DNA of 64,000 bases from Ktedonobacter racemifer DSM 44963 (GTDB taxonomy: Bacteria > Chloroflexota > Ktedonobacteria > Ktedonobacterales > Ktedonobacteraceae), in NCBI RefSeq assembly GCF_000178855.1, contig NZ_ADVG01000001.1, forward strand, positions 3,261,481 to 3,325,480, in the 5' to 3' direction. The translations under genes were made by a program, and so were the position numbers. The notes beneath the pieces are model-generated. The model did no database searches, was not told the DNA's origin, and saw only the letters and a list, made by a program, of their open reading frames with translations. Each line of letters begins with the position of its first letter. Positions within the stretch are counted from its first letter, which is position 1. Of this stretch, positions 18,045 to 28,028 are shown piece by piece.

Positions 18045-19382
18045 GTGATACAACACCTACGTTCCTTTTTCTCGGCGCACCATGTTTCTGGTGGGGATCA
18101 GCAGGGCTCAGACCCATCTGAACATCAGCAGGAGCCAGCACCCTACCCATATGGCTGGGCGACTGCTCTGATTGGCTGGGTTCTGCAAGGCGGCGTGTTG
18201 ATCAGCGCTGCGGTGATGTTGATTGGGATTATTCTGCTTCCCACTCGACCAGGGGGGCTTACTTCAGAGCGCTTACTGGTCTTTCCGTTCACCTGGTCCG
18301 CACTGGTAGCCAGCCTGGCCCAATGGCACCCCCAGGGGGTCATCACGCTGGGCCTCCTGTTGCTGATTGCCACTCCTGTTTTGCGCGTGGCGGTCTCAAT
18401 CGTGACGTTTGTCGTGAAACGTGATCGCACCTATGTGGTCATTACCTGTCTAGTGCTGGCTATTTTGCTGTTCAGTATCTTTGGCGTGGGCACCTGGAGT
18501 TCCGGGCAACACGCCGCGCTGACTGGCGGGATACAGTTTTCCGCGCTGGCTCCCGTGCTGATTTTCCTGGCGTCGATCGCCGCGGGTTTACTCGGCTCGC
18601 TTGTGGGTCTCGGCGGTGGCGTACTGATTGTGCCGCTGCTTATCCTGGTCTTCAAGCTGCCCGTCGTGTTTGCCATTGGCGCGAGCATCATCTCGGTCAT
18701 CGCGACCTCCAGCGGCGCGGCAGCAGCCTACGTGCGCGATCGCCTCACCAATCTGCGCATTGGGATGTTTCTGGAGATTGCCACCACGATCGGAGCGATC
18801 AGCGGGGCGTTTCTCGCCGGTGTGCTGGCTTCCAATTTGCTGAACATCATCTTTGGAGTTATTCTCTTGCTTTCTGCCGCGCCATTGGTGGTCGAAATCG
18901 GCGAAGACACTCCTCAGGGGGTGAAAAACGATCACCTGGCAACCTGGTTGCATCTTTCCAGTACCTACCCTGACCAAAAACTGGGGAAGGATGTGGCATA
19001 TCAGGTAACGCGCACTCCCTGGGGACTGGCTATGATGTACGTTGCTGGCCTGATCTCAGGACTCCTGGGCATTGGCAGCGGAACCTTTAAGGTCATCGCG
19101 CTGGACTCCTTGATGCGGTTGCCGATCAAGGTCAGTACGACGACCTCCAATTTCATGATTGGGGTCACGGCGGCGGCCAGCGCGGGCATCTATTTCTTGC
19201 GTGGGGACATTCCCCCGCTGGTCGCGGCTCCGGTCGCGCTGGGCATTCTCGTTGGCGCACTGGTCGGAGCACGCCTGCTCGCGAGCATCAGCAACAAACT
19301 GCTTCGGCTGATCTTCTTGTTGGTGTTGCTCGTCAGTGCCATCGAGATGATCTTGCATGGAGTCGGGTGGGGAGCATTTTAG
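18045..19382 (+). CDS. DUF1634-TauE/SafE fusion, sulfite-exporter-type membrane protein
   Basis: A 445-residue polytopic membrane protein. The N-terminal part (about 35-155) has three helices in the arrangement of DUF1634, usually a separate small protein encoded beside TauE genes. The rest is a TauE/SafE transporter with two homologous halves: GLLGSLVGLGGGVLIVPLL (about 184-202) and GLISGLLGIGSGTFKV (about 330-345). Such proteins are proposed anion exporters (sulfite, sulfoacetate and similar); the substrate here is unknown. The start is GTG 18045, 4 bases after GAGGAGGT. No neighbour points to a sulfur pathway directly. Confidence 0.85.
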   Translation: MIQHLRSFFSAHHVSGGDQQGSDPSEHQQEPAPYPYGWATALIGWVLQGGVLISAAVMLIGIILLPTRPGGLTSERLLVFPFTWSALVASLAQWHPQGVITLGLLLLIATPVLRVAVSIVTFVVKRDRTYVVITCLVLAILLFSIFGVGTWSSGQHAALTGGIQFSALAPVLIFLASIAAGLLGSLVGLGGGVLIVPLLILVFKLPVVFAIGASIISVIATSSGAAAAYVRDRLTNLRIGMFLEIATTIGAISGAFLAGVLASNLLNIIFGVILLLSAAPLVVEIGEDTPQGVKNDHLATWLHLSSTYPDQKLGKDVAYQVTRTPWGLAMMYVAGLISGLLGIGSGTFKVIALDSLMRLPIKVSTTTSNFMIGVTAAASAGIYFLRGDIPPLVAAPVALGILVGALVGARLLASISNKLLRLIFLLVLLVSAIEMILHGVGWGAF

Positions 19383-19996
19383 CGAAAAAACGGGACAAAC
19401 GTGTCTCACAAAACCAACTGCTTCTTCCATGTGAGAAGCATGATGAAACCCTCTTCTTAGGCCAGCCCTGCTCCATGTAGTGGACCGCTCCGGGGGGAGT
19501 AATTGGCGGTGTGAATCCAATGAAAGGATTAAAGGATGAGTCTTTTTAATCAAGCTCATCCTTCGCCTAAATTATGCCAAACCCAGGTTTCGGGGAAATT
19601 ACCACCTCCCTCTTACGCAATGAGCAAAGGTCTACACGTTCAAAGAACGGTTCTTGGCTTCCTGAGATCCTGGGGTAGGAGCAACACCCCCAACCACGAG
19701 CCACAAAAGGAACTGTGGTCCCTTGAAGCAAGACAGAGGCGAGAAAGACGGCAACCCCTGTCACAAGTAGTCCACTCCCCAGAACGATCAAAAGGCGTGA
19801 GGGAAAGACGAGCACCCGCTTTGGGTGGGCTGGGTATAGTAGAAGTACATGCAGGTGAGAGACCTGGCACTACTCAGGCACCAGAGCAGGCATTTTGTGC
19901 CTGGCCCTGGCATCTAACTTTCGTGCTCGAACAGCAGCACAACACACTCAATGAAATTCCACCACTAGCCGTAGGTACCGCAAAAGGACAAAGACT
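19383..19996. other. 614-base stretch with no supported gene
   Basis: Two open frames exist here: 19536-20000 on plus (154 codons, unnatural composition) and 19567-19815 on minus (82 codons, with one hydrophobic segment, GTG start and no ribosome site). I do not call either one. The stretch probably includes the promoter of the cupin gene and may contain remnants of a lost gene. Confidence 0.4.
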
Positions 19997-21163
19997 ATGA
20001 AGAAACAACCGCTGAACCTCGCCTTAGAGACCAGTGAGGTACCCCAACCGATGGCAGACGGAGCTGGGGCAACCGATCCAGGTCCGCGCAATGTCTTGCT
20101 GGACCTCCAGAACCCCGATTTGCTAACCCCGCCCCGTACTGACGCTGGCACGATTCCTAATCTGAAGTTCTCGTTTTCTAATGCGCACAATCGGCTCTCT
20201 GAGGGAGGCTGGGCGCGCGAGGTGACGGTGCGGGAGCTGCCCATCTCGACCTCAATGGCGGGCGTGAATATGCGCTTGACCGCAGGTGGGGTGCGAGAGT
20301 TGCATTGGCATAAGGAATCTGAATGGGCTCTCATGCTCAACGGTCGCGCCCGCCTGACGGCGGTGGATCAGGATGGGCGCAACTTCATCGAGGATGTCAG
20401 CGAAGGGGACCTCTGGTTCTTCCCTGCCGGCATCCCGCACTCGATTCAGGGTCTGAAGGAAGGCTGCGAATTCCTGTTAGTGTTCGATAACGGCAGTTTC
20501 TCCGAGAATGAGACTTTCCTGATCACGGACTGGTTCGCACACACTCCTAAAGAGATTCTGGCAAAGAACTTCGGTGTAGCAGAAAGCAATTTTGCCAGCA
20601 TCCCGGCGCATGAGCGCTATATTTTTCAGAGGAACGTCCCTGGCGATTTATCCGCTGACGAGGTCTCTGCCCCCAACGGCACCGTGCCACAGAGCTTCGC
20701 CTATCGGTTGATGGAACAGGAGCCGATTCGCAGTAGAGGTGGGATGGTACGCATCGTTGACTCGACCAACTTTCCCGCCTCAACGACGATTGCTGCGGCG
20801 CTGGTGGAAGTTGAACCGGGCGGGTTACGGGAGTTGCACTGGCACCCCAATAATGATGAATGGCAGTATTATATCGAAGGCCAGGGGCGTATGACCGTGT
20901 TTGCGTCCGGGGGCAAGGCTCGCACGTTCGACTATCAGGCTGGGGACGTGGGCTATGTCCCATTCGCCATGGGGCACTATATTGAGAATACGGGTGAAAC
21001 GCCGCTGCGCTTCCTGGAGATGTTCAAGGGTAATCGCTTTGCTGACGTGTCGCTGAACCAGTGGATGGCGTTGACCACCCCTGCCCTGGTGCAGGACCAT
21101 CTGCATCTCAACCAGATGGTCATGGATGCGCTGCACAAACAGAAGCAACCAGTCGTCATTTGA
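19997..21163 (+). CDS. oxdC: Oxalate decarboxylase family bicupin
   Basis: A 388-residue two-cupin protein. Each cupin has a complete Mn-binding set: His103, His105, Glu109 and His148 in the first; His281, His283, Glu288 and His327 in the second. The first domain carries the lid segment SENET (169-173). In Bacillus OxdC the equivalent SENST provides the catalytic Glu that distinguishes decarboxylase from oxidase; the Glu (170) is kept here. Expected reaction: oxalate to formate plus CO2. No signal peptide is seen, so cytosolic. ATG 19997 follows AAAGGACAAAG. No formate dehydrogenase is adjacent. Confidence 0.9.
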   Translation: MKKQPLNLALETSEVPQPMADGAGATDPGPRNVLLDLQNPDLLTPPRTDAGTIPNLKFSFSNAHNRLSEGGWAREVTVRELPISTSMAGVNMRLTAGGVRELHWHKESEWALMLNGRARLTAVDQDGRNFIEDVSEGDLWFFPAGIPHSIQGLKEGCEFLLVFDNGSFSENETFLITDWFAHTPKEILAKNFGVAESNFASIPAHERYIFQRNVPGDLSADEVSAPNGTVPQSFAYRLMEQEPIRSRGGMVRIVDSTNFPASTTIAAALVEVEPGGLRELHWHPNNDEWQYYIEGQGRMTVFASGGKARTFDYQAGDVGYVPFAMGHYIENTGETPLRFLEMFKGNRFADVSLNQWMALTTPALVQDHLHLNQMVMDALHKQKQPVVI

Positions 21164-21179
21164 GGCGCACAGAGAAGGG

Positions 21180-21437
21180 TCAACCAGTACGCTGGCGGCC
21201 ATTCGTCCTCTGCTGGGAGAAATCCTCTGGGGTGCTGATCAAATCAGCACCGCCAGCTAGCGAGGCGTGCGTCTCAGCAATGTGCTGCAAACGGCGGGAG
21301 TCGAGGAAGAGGCCCGCTATGTGGCCTTTCTCGGGCTCGACCAGGCCCAGGTCGCGGGCGACCTGGTGCATTTTGGCAGCTCGATCCGCAATGATTCCAT
21401 CGCTTTTCCGTGCTGGGGCAAACTGGCTAGAGAGTGA
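21180..21437 (+). pseudogene. Decayed fragment of a molybdopterin-binding (SUOX-type) oxidoreductase
   Basis: In one frame the translation reads WGADQISTAS, a TAG stop at 21258-21260, then RGVRLSNVLQTAGVEEEARY, VAFLGLDQA and VHFGSSI. Sulfite-oxidase-type molybdopterin domains have WGxGAISTAxWRGVxLxDVL at this place, so the stop probably replaces the Trp of WRGV (TGG to TAG). Both the N- and C-terminal parts of the domain are missing. It sits between oxdC and the Tat protein gene. It reads as a gene remnant; no start codon is assigned. Confidence 0.6.
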
Positions 21438-21577
21438 GAGAACCTTGCCAGAGACGTAGGGTCAGTTTCTATACCCTCCTGATCCTGACCGGTTGCCTTT
21501 GTATATGAATGTATACTTCCTGTAGATAGACAAGAAGTGGTGGGAGAGCTTAACGATCAGGTAGAAGGAAATACCTT

Positions 21578-23164
21578 ATGTCAAATAACGATAATGATGC
21601 ATTTGCAGAACGACACCAGCAGGGAATGAGTCGACGGGAGTTCCTTGCAGAGACAGGACGTACCCTCAGCATGGCCCTGGCATCTGCTGGCGTCTTCTAT
21701 GAGCTCATCGATAATCTTGCGCAAAAACCCGAGCAGGTTGCTTTCGCTGCCACCCAGCCTTTGCCGCCAGAACAGTATATCGTCCCGAGCACTCGCATCG
21801 TCAACGTTACTAGTGCAGGTGTAAGCGGTAGTGGCCCTGACACGATTCCGGTGGAGCTCCATCCCCTGCACAATCATATCATCACCGCGAAAATAAAAGT
21901 CCCGGCGAATGCGAAAGCCTTGCAGGAGGCGCAGCACCATTTGGAGTCCGTCCTTCAGGGTCTGGAACAGCAATTTTCGCCTGCTACTTCCAACGGAGTG
22001 ACCATCCAGGTCGCCTGGGGACTCCCCTATTTCCAGCACTATATCCCAAGTTTGGGGAAATCTTCGAGTTTTTTCAAGGCGGGAACGCGCTACCCGGAGT
22101 ATATGCCGGTTGACCTGGCGACGTCTCAGAAGCAAAAACAGAAGGTGTATGCGGTCCAGGAGGCCATGACGTTCCCGAGCGACCACCCACCTGCTGGCTT
22201 TGGGCCGGTGCGCCTGGAGCAAAATGACGTGGTCGTGATCCTACGCAGCGACTCCTTGGACAATATCATGGCGGCCACCAATGCCATCTTCGGGACAGGC
22301 AGCAACCAGGCGGGCAGTCTCTTCACAGTGACCAGTATTCGCCGAGGCTCTACCGGCGGGGGATTCTATGGACAACAGAGCATACCAAGCAAGGTCGCTC
22401 TGGCGGCGAAGATTCCCGGCGCGGAGTCTATTCCTCCCCACGCGCAGGTTTTCCTCGGCTTCACCACAACGTTACAGGCGAATATGGCCCCCGACAATAT
22501 TCCCAGTTTGGAGACCATCCCGGGCCAGACCGATCAATGGCCCAACGGGTATTTCAAACAAGGAACCACCATGCACCTCTCGCACCTCTTTGAAGATCTG
22601 GAAACCTGGTATGGGCGCGGGAGCCAGGACTTCTCCGCGTTTCCTGATCGCGTCCGGGCGATGTTCCGGCCTGGCCTCTCAACCGCTTCGGGAACGCTCA
22701 CGGTGAATCCACCAACGGAGTTGAGCGATTCCAACATTGCTCAAGATGTCCAGAAATACCAGGCCTACGGTCATAGTGGGAGTATGCAATCGATTGTACG
22801 CCAGACCACGCCGACGACCACCAACTACGGTAAGACCTACCCGGCTGGGATAGCCGTCTCCGCGCGCGGCGATTTCAATACGGTGGACAATCCGTTCCAC
22901 TATAGCTCGGACCCAACCGGAAATCACTTCAGTACCAAGCCCGCTGCTGGCATGCACTTTATCATCTTCCAGCCGACGATTGGCAACTTCAATCGCACAC
23001 GGCTCGCGATGGACGGCTACTATCCCGATGGGACAGTACTCAAACTCTCCCCGCGCTCCCACGGCGCAGGCATTAATTCGGTCCTGTTCACGACCCACCG
23101 GCAGAACTACCTGGTCCCACCTCGGAGCCATCGCTCCTTCCCGCTCGCCGAGTTTCTCGCCTGA
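21578..23164 (+). CDS. Tat-exported protein of unknown function
   Basis: A 528-residue protein with a twin-arginine signal (MSRREFLAETG, about 17-27) followed by a hydrophobic stretch and an AFAA-type cleavage region near residue 58. Export in folded form, possibly with a cofactor, is therefore likely. The body has segments such as VAWGLPYFQHYIP, DSLDNIMAATNAIFG and MHFIIFQPTIGNFNRTR. The general layout reminds me of Dyp-type peroxidase-like folds, but I do not see the standard GxxDG heme motif, so no enzyme function is claimed. ATG 21578 follows AGAAGGAAATA. It runs in the same direction as the LLM flavoenzyme 41 bases downstream, which could share its transcript. Confidence 0.7.
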   Translation: MSNNDNDAFAERHQQGMSRREFLAETGRTLSMALASAGVFYELIDNLAQKPEQVAFAATQPLPPEQYIVPSTRIVNVTSAGVSGSGPDTIPVELHPLHNHIITAKIKVPANAKALQEAQHHLESVLQGLEQQFSPATSNGVTIQVAWGLPYFQHYIPSLGKSSSFFKAGTRYPEYMPVDLATSQKQKQKVYAVQEAMTFPSDHPPAGFGPVRLEQNDVVVILRSDSLDNIMAATNAIFGTGSNQAGSLFTVTSIRRGSTGGGFYGQQSIPSKVALAAKIPGAESIPPHAQVFLGFTTTLQANMAPDNIPSLETIPGQTDQWPNGYFKQGTTMHLSHLFEDLETWYGRGSQDFSAFPDRVRAMFRPGLSTASGTLTVNPPTELSDSNIAQDVQKYQAYGHSGSMQSIVRQTTPTTTNYGKTYPAGIAVSARGDFNTVDNPFHYSSDPTGNHFSTKPAAGMHFIIFQPTIGNFNRTRLAMDGYYPDGTVLKLSPRSHGAGINSVLFTTHRQNYLVPPRSHRSFPLAEFLA

Positions 23165-23205
23165 CAGAGGCGCTGATCGCATAATGAAGGAGAAACAGAA
23201 GACCC

Positions 23206-24063
23206 ATGAAGATAGGATTGAACATTCCTCCAACCATCACGTCACCGGACCATTTTGAGGAATGGGTCAGACGAGTAGACGCTGGCCCCTTTTCTACCCT
23301 CAGTGTGCTTGATCGCATCGTCTACTCGAATTTTGAACCACTCGTGACCTTGGCGGCAGCCGCAGCACTCACAACCCGTGTTCGCCTGATGACAGAGGTC
23401 TTGATCTCTCTTGCCCGCAATACCACCATTCTTGCCAAGGAGAGCGCGACCCTGGATCTTCTTTCCAGGGGACGTCTTACTCTCGGGATCGGGCTTGGTG
23501 GAAGGGAAGATGACTATCTCGCTACAGGAATGCCATATGAGCATCGCGGGAAACGGCTGGAAGAGCAACTGGAGCAGATGAAGCGCATCTGGGCCGGGCA
23601 GCCAGCTTGCGCCAACGTGGGGCCAATTGGGCCTCAGCCTGCTCAGACCCATGGACCAAAGCTGCTTCTTGGTGGGTACACAACAGGTACGATCCAACGA
23701 GTTGCGCGCTTTGCTGATGGCATCATTGCTGGGACAAACGAGAGCAAACAGATTGAGCAAACGTTTCGCGCGCTTGAGCAGAGGTGGCAAGAAGCTGGCA
23801 GGGCTGGCAGGCCCCATCTCGTTGCTCAGATCGATATAGCGCTTGAGAAGAACGGGGTGGAAGAGGGCCGGAAGCATCTGCTCGACTACTATGCCACGCT
23901 CCCTTCTTTCGTCGCATCCAAATCGGCGATGCTGCTCACGACGACGCAGCAACTCCTGGACACCATGCACTTCCTTGAGCAGATAGGCACCGATGAGCTG
24001 GTATTCTTTACGTGGAGCACCGCAATCGAGCAGATTGATCGTATCGCAGATCTTCTTGGATAA
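23206..24063 (+). CDS. LLM-class (luciferase-like) flavin-dependent oxidoreductase
   Basis: A 285-residue TIM-barrel oxidoreductase of the bacterial luciferase-like family, which uses FMN or F420. Characteristic segments are VRLMTEVLISLARNTTILAK (about 59-78), TLDLLSRGRLTLGIGLGGRE (82-101), EQLEQMKRIW (about 122-131) and LLLGGYT. The cofactor and substrate cannot be assigned. ATG 23206 is preceded by AAGGAG. The convergent histidine kinase gene ends 162 bases downstream; the gap shows no gene. Confidence 0.9.
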   Translation: MKIGLNIPPTITSPDHFEEWVRRVDAGPFSTLSVLDRIVYSNFEPLVTLAAAAALTTRVRLMTEVLISLARNTTILAKESATLDLLSRGRLTLGIGLGGREDDYLATGMPYEHRGKRLEEQLEQMKRIWAGQPACANVGPIGPQPAQTHGPKLLLGGYTTGTIQRVARFADGIIAGTNESKQIEQTFRALEQRWQEAGRAGRPHLVAQIDIALEKNGVEEGRKHLLDYYATLPSFVASKSAMLLTTTQQLLDTMHFLEQIGTDELVFFTWSTAIEQIDRIADLLG

Positions 24064-24225
24064 AGCGACCCGCTAAATATGCAGGATGCACAAGAGCCGA
24101 TTTGCCTCCGTGATGAAAGCAAAGCGGTCAGGTTCAGGCAGCGAGTGACGAACGAAAGTGCCCACACGAATCTCGTCTCTGATGGCGGAGTTCTCCCTGC
24201 TGAAACCGCTTCCGCCATCATCGGC

Positions 24226-27200
24226 TCAGATGCCGCCCGTAGCATGCGCGTCAACTATCCAGGCATCTCCCCTCTTGGGAAGGGTGACCGTAAAGGTCGA
24301 TCCGTTTCCGACATCGCTCTCCACTGTGATGGTTCCCCCATGACGCTTGACGATCTCCGCCACAATGTAGAGTCCCATGCCCAGACCGGGGATCGCTCGC
24401 TGTGTGGAACCTGCGACCCGATAGAAGCGCTCAAAAATCTTGTCGCGCTGCTCTCGCGGGATACCCAGGCCATGATCGCGCACACGGATCGTGACCGCAT
24501 CTTCGGTGGCGGAGAGATCCATCTCGACGGTCTCTGCGCCGGGGGAATACTTGATGGCATTGCTGAGCAGGTTGGTGAACACCTGTCCCAGTCGGTCTCG
24601 ATCCGCCAGCAGGCTAGTCTGCACTGCGCCACGCATCACAATAGTATGGCTCGGGTTAGTTTGCTGCATGGTGTTGGCAATCTCCCGCAGCAACGCGTCG
24701 AGATCCACCGTCTCCTGCCGATACTCCAGTCTGCCTGCCTGGATCTTGGAGACATCCAGCAACTCTTCCACCAACCGGATGAGTTTGTTGATCTGGGTCT
24801 TCATGCTGGAAAGTGCCGGAGCCTGGATGCCTTGCTTTGCCAGTTGTCGGTGCAGCAAGGTGGTCTGCATTTTCAGGGCTGTGAGTGGGTTCCTGAGTTC
24901 ATGGCTGGCCATGCTGATAAAGTCATCCTTGCGCTGTTCCAGTTCCTTGCGCGCCGAATTATCCAGCACAAAGGCGACGACCCGGCGTGGACGCTCCTGG
25001 AAGATGACGCCACCCACCAACACCGGCAGGCGACTGCCATCTTGACACACCAGTTCTGTTTCAAAGGGCGTATGTTGCCCGCGTGTGACTAACTCCTGGA
25101 GCGCGCGCTGGAAGAGAGGCGCATGTTCTGGGGGAGTGGTGCTCTCCACGCTCAGCGCTCTGCTGCGCACATCCTCCTGGGTATAACCAGTCATGTGGAG
25201 ATACGCATCATTGGCTTCCACCAACACGTCCTCCTCCCCCTCGACAGAAACAATCCCGATAATATTGGAGTCGATAAGGGCGCGGATGCGCTCCTGGCTC
25301 TGGCGTAAGGCTTCCTCCATTCGTTTCCGCTCATCAATGTCGGTGCCAGTGCCAAACCACTTGACGATCTGGCCGGTTTCATCGCGCACTGGCATGGCGC
25401 GCATTAAGAGCCAGCGATACTCTCCCGTTTGAGCATTTCTGACACGCGCTTCATGCTCATACATGGTTCCCGTGTCCAGAGCACGCTGCAAGTGCGCTCG
25501 GTTGCCTTCCCGATCACCGGGATGGATGACCTGGAGATACGCCCAGAGATCGCTTTGGACTTGTTCAAGCGTCAACCCGGTGTAGTCACACCAGCGCTGG
25601 TTCGTGTATTCGTACAGGCCGTCGGATCGTCTCACCCACACCAGTTGCGGCACTGTTTCGGCCAGCACGCGCAAGCTCTCTTGGCTCTCTTTGAGATGCT
25701 GCTCCACCCGTTTCTGCTCCTCGATGTCAGTGCTGGTGCCAAACCACTTCACGATCTGGCCTGCTTCATTGCGCACCGGCAGCGCACGGGCTAAGAACCA
25801 GCGATACTCCCCGGTCTGAGCATGTCTGAGACGCTCTTCATACTCAAACATGTCTCCCGTCTCCAGGGCATGCTGCCAGAGAGCTCGGTTGCGTTCACGA
25901 TCATCGGGATGGATGCACTGGAGATGAGCCCATCGGTCGCTTTGTACGTTCTCTAACGTGAACCCGGTGTAGTCACACCAGTGCTGGTTCGTGTACTCAT
26001 GTTGACCGTCGGGTCGTGCCACCCACACGAGCTGTGGCACTGTTTCGGCCAACACCCGAAATTGTTCTTCACTCTCTTTCAGCCTTTGTTCCGTTTGTTT
26101 CTGCTCGTCGATGTCGGTACAGGTGCCAAACCACTTCACGATCTGGCCTGCTTCGTCGCGCACCGGCATGGCGCGGGCTAAGAACCAGCGATAGGCTCCA
26201 GTTTGACCGTCCTTGAGACGATGTTCGCTCTCAAAGAGCTCACCCGTTGTGAGGGAATGTTGCCGAAGCATGAGCACACGCTCAGCATCTTCAGGATGCA
26301 GATATTGACGCCATCCATAGTCCCGTATCTGCTCAAAATCGGCCTGCGTCACCTCTTGAAAGCGCTGATTACAGTAGTCAACACGGCCATCTGGCGACGT
26401 CGTCCACACCAGCTGTGGTACCATTTCGGTGAGCACATGCAAATGCTCCCGGCTTTCTTTGAGCTGCTGCTCCGTCCGTTTCTGCTCCTCAATGTCGGTG
26501 CAAGTGCCAGCCCATTTGACAATCTGACCTGTTTCATTGCGCACCGGCAAGGCACGGACTAAAAACCAGCGATACTCCCCGGTCGTGCCATGGCGCAGGC
26601 GCAGTTCCGTTTCATATACCCCACCGGTCTGGACGGTGCGCTGCCAGACGGAGCGGACGCGTTGCCGGTCCTCAGGATGGAGACACTGCATCCATCCCTC
26701 CCCCTGGGCCTCTTCAGTGCTCTGGCAGGTATAGTCGCGCCAGCGTTGATTAAACGAGTCATGATAACCGTCCGGTCGTCCGGTCCAGAACAGCTGGGGG
26801 ATAGCATCGATGAAGGTATGGATATCTGCTTCGGCTCGTTTGCGTGCGGTGATGTCAATGCCAGCGAGGACGAGGTACTTGATGTGATGCTCCGCATCCA
26901 TGCGGGGGGTGATCGCGAATGCAAGGTGAAGGTTCATCCCTTCTCTGGGCTGGACCAGGGCCTCGAAATGCACGGTTTCGCCCTTGCTGGCTCGCGCGAT
27001 GGCGGCGCGTAATTGCGCTTGACTGGGAGGAGAAGATGACCACCAGGGGCCTTCGACCAAGGGTTTGCCAACCACTTCCTCGCGTCGGATGTGCGCACTG
27101 TTTAACGGGATCTCATTGATATCCAATACGATCCCCTCAGGCGTCAGAAAGACGATCCCGGCATGCACGTTATCGAGGACATCCATGCAGAGGGACTCGC

Positions 27201-27591
27201 GCTGGGGAACCGTCTCCTGGCAGTGGGCTGGTACTCCCATCTCGTGAAACTGCAACGTAAGTCCCCCAATGGTCGGAGAGAGATGTACGTGCAGCCAGGT
27301 CTGGATCACGGGAGAAACATACTCCACTTCGGTCAGTGCTCGAGTCTGTTTCGTTTTGCGCACAGCCTGGTAGAGCGAAGTGCTCACCAGTTGAGGAGCG
27401 CAGCGCCAGAAGCTGTTTCCAACAAGGGTCTCTGGTGCGGCGCCTAGCATGGCCTGTGCGCTCGCATTGGCATACACAATGGTATCGGCCTCATCGAGCA
27501 CAAACAAGGCACCAGGAAGCGTCTCGAGAATAGTGAGGAGTGTCTCATGTGAGACAGGCATGAGACACTTGGTTTGCTTTCTATTCGACAT
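24226..27591 (-). CDS. Multi-PAS sensor histidine kinase
   Basis: A soluble kinase of 1121 residues with about seven PAS domains and no clear membrane segment. PAS 3 to 6 are tandem near-copies of about 128-131 residues, each ending in a PAC piece such as GQIVKWFGTCTDIDEQK. A last PAS is followed by HisKA (SMASHELRNPLTALK, phospho-accepting His) and HATPase_c (NLLSNAIKYSPG N-box, DHGLGIPREQ, GLGMGLYIV). It should autophosphorylate in response to small-molecule, redox or light signals. No response regulator gene is adjacent, so it is an orphan kinase here. ATG 27591 is preferred; the TTG at 27603 leaves only 1 base after GGGAG. Confidence 0.93.
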   Translation of the reverse strand: MSNRKQTKCLMPVSHETLLTILETLPGALFVLDEADTIVYANASAQAMLGAAPETLVGNSFWRCAPQLVSTSLYQAVRKTKQTRALTEVEYVSPVIQTWLHVHLSPTIGGLTLQFHEMGVPAHCQETVPQRESLCMDVLDNVHAGIVFLTPEGIVLDINEIPLNSAHIRREEVVGKPLVEGPWWSSSPPSQAQLRAAIARASKGETVHFEALVQPREGMNLHLAFAITPRMDAEHHIKYLVLAGIDITARKRAEADIHTFIDAIPQLFWTGRPDGYHDSFNQRWRDYTCQSTEEAQGEGWMQCLHPEDRQRVRSVWQRTVQTGGVYETELRLRHGTTGEYRWFLVRALPVRNETGQIVKWAGTCTDIEEQKRTEQQLKESREHLHVLTEMVPQLVWTTSPDGRVDYCNQRFQEVTQADFEQIRDYGWRQYLHPEDAERVLMLRQHSLTTGELFESEHRLKDGQTGAYRWFLARAMPVRDEAGQIVKWFGTCTDIDEQKQTEQRLKESEEQFRVLAETVPQLVWVARPDGQHEYTNQHWCDYTGFTLENVQSDRWAHLQCIHPDDRERNRALWQHALETGDMFEYEERLRHAQTGEYRWFLARALPVRNEAGQIVKWFGTSTDIEEQKRVEQHLKESQESLRVLAETVPQLVWVRRSDGLYEYTNQRWCDYTGLTLEQVQSDLWAYLQVIHPGDREGNRAHLQRALDTGTMYEHEARVRNAQTGEYRWLLMRAMPVRDETGQIVKWFGTGTDIDERKRMEEALRQSQERIRALIDSNIIGIVSVEGEEDVLVEANDAYLHMTGYTQEDVRSRALSVESTTPPEHAPLFQRALQELVTRGQHTPFETELVCQDGSRLPVLVGGVIFQERPRRVVAFVLDNSARKELEQRKDDFISMASHELRNPLTALKMQTTLLHRQLAKQGIQAPALSSMKTQINKLIRLVEELLDVSKIQAGRLEYRQETVDLDALLREIANTMQQTNPSHTIVMRGAVQTSLLADRDRLGQVFTNLLSNAIKYSPGAETVEMDLSATEDAVTIRVRDHGLGIPREQRDKIFERFYRVAGSTQRAIPGLGMGLYIVAEIVKRHGGTITVESDVGNGSTFTVTLPKRGDAWIVDAHATGGI

Positions 27592-27670
27592 ATATGCGGT
27601 CAATCTCCCTTATACCTGCCCCCATCTCTGGTAGCGAAGATGTGTACCTACTCTGACCTCAAGAAGACTA

Positions 27671-27925
27671 TTGAAGGAATACTATGCTATCTTCGAGCAG
27701 CAAGCAAACTGTACGATTGGATACTGGGAAATCACTCGTCCGTCTAGGGATGAAGTGAACACCCCGTCATGGGACGGTGGAATCGGTAAACCCCTTCTAT
27801 TCGGCAAGCCGTCTGAACGCGAATTCATGCGGTCCATCTGGACGTACCTGAACGGCATCGCTAGCTCAATGCAGATTCCGGTGTGGCATGCTACAATAGA
27901 GAGAGTATGGAACTACAAGAAATAG
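27671..27925 (+). CDS. Possible small protein, unknown
   Basis: An 84-codon frame starting at TTG 27671, with a protein-like composition (rich in Trp, Tyr, Ile; ends IERVWNYKK). I recognise no family. No good ribosome site precedes the TTG and an in-frame stop lies upstream. It could be a real small gene, or the 3' remnant of a longer one. It sits alone between the histidine kinase and the Ser/Thr kinase gene. Confidence 0.35.
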   Translation: MKEYYAIFEQQANCTIGYWEITRPSRDEVNTPSWDGGIGKPLLFGKPSEREFMRSIWTYLNGIASSMQIPVWHATIERVWNYKK

Positions 27926-28028
27926 GGGAGCAGATAAGAGCTTCGCTCCCTTTTTCTCGTACGCCTGACTAGAATACTTCTTAAGATGAGAAGCTATTGG
28001 TGGAAAGTTGGAAGGGAGAAGCAGAGCA

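Noticed and set aside
17977..19408. 14-base direct repeat ACAAACGTGTCTCA on both sides of the TauE gene
   Set aside because: Several 14-base repeats are expected by chance in 64 kb; no other sign of a mobile element.
19567..19815. 82-codon minus-strand frame with a hydrophobic segment
   Set aside because: GTG start without a ribosome site, and the C-terminal half looks random.
19536..20000. 154-codon frame before oxdC
   Set aside because: Composition is Arg/Pro/Gln-rich without any domain, and its end overlaps the oxdC start.
24079..25092. Open frame of 337 codons opposite the histidine kinase
   Set aside because: It mirrors the HATPase and HisKA coding region and has no recognisable domain of its own.
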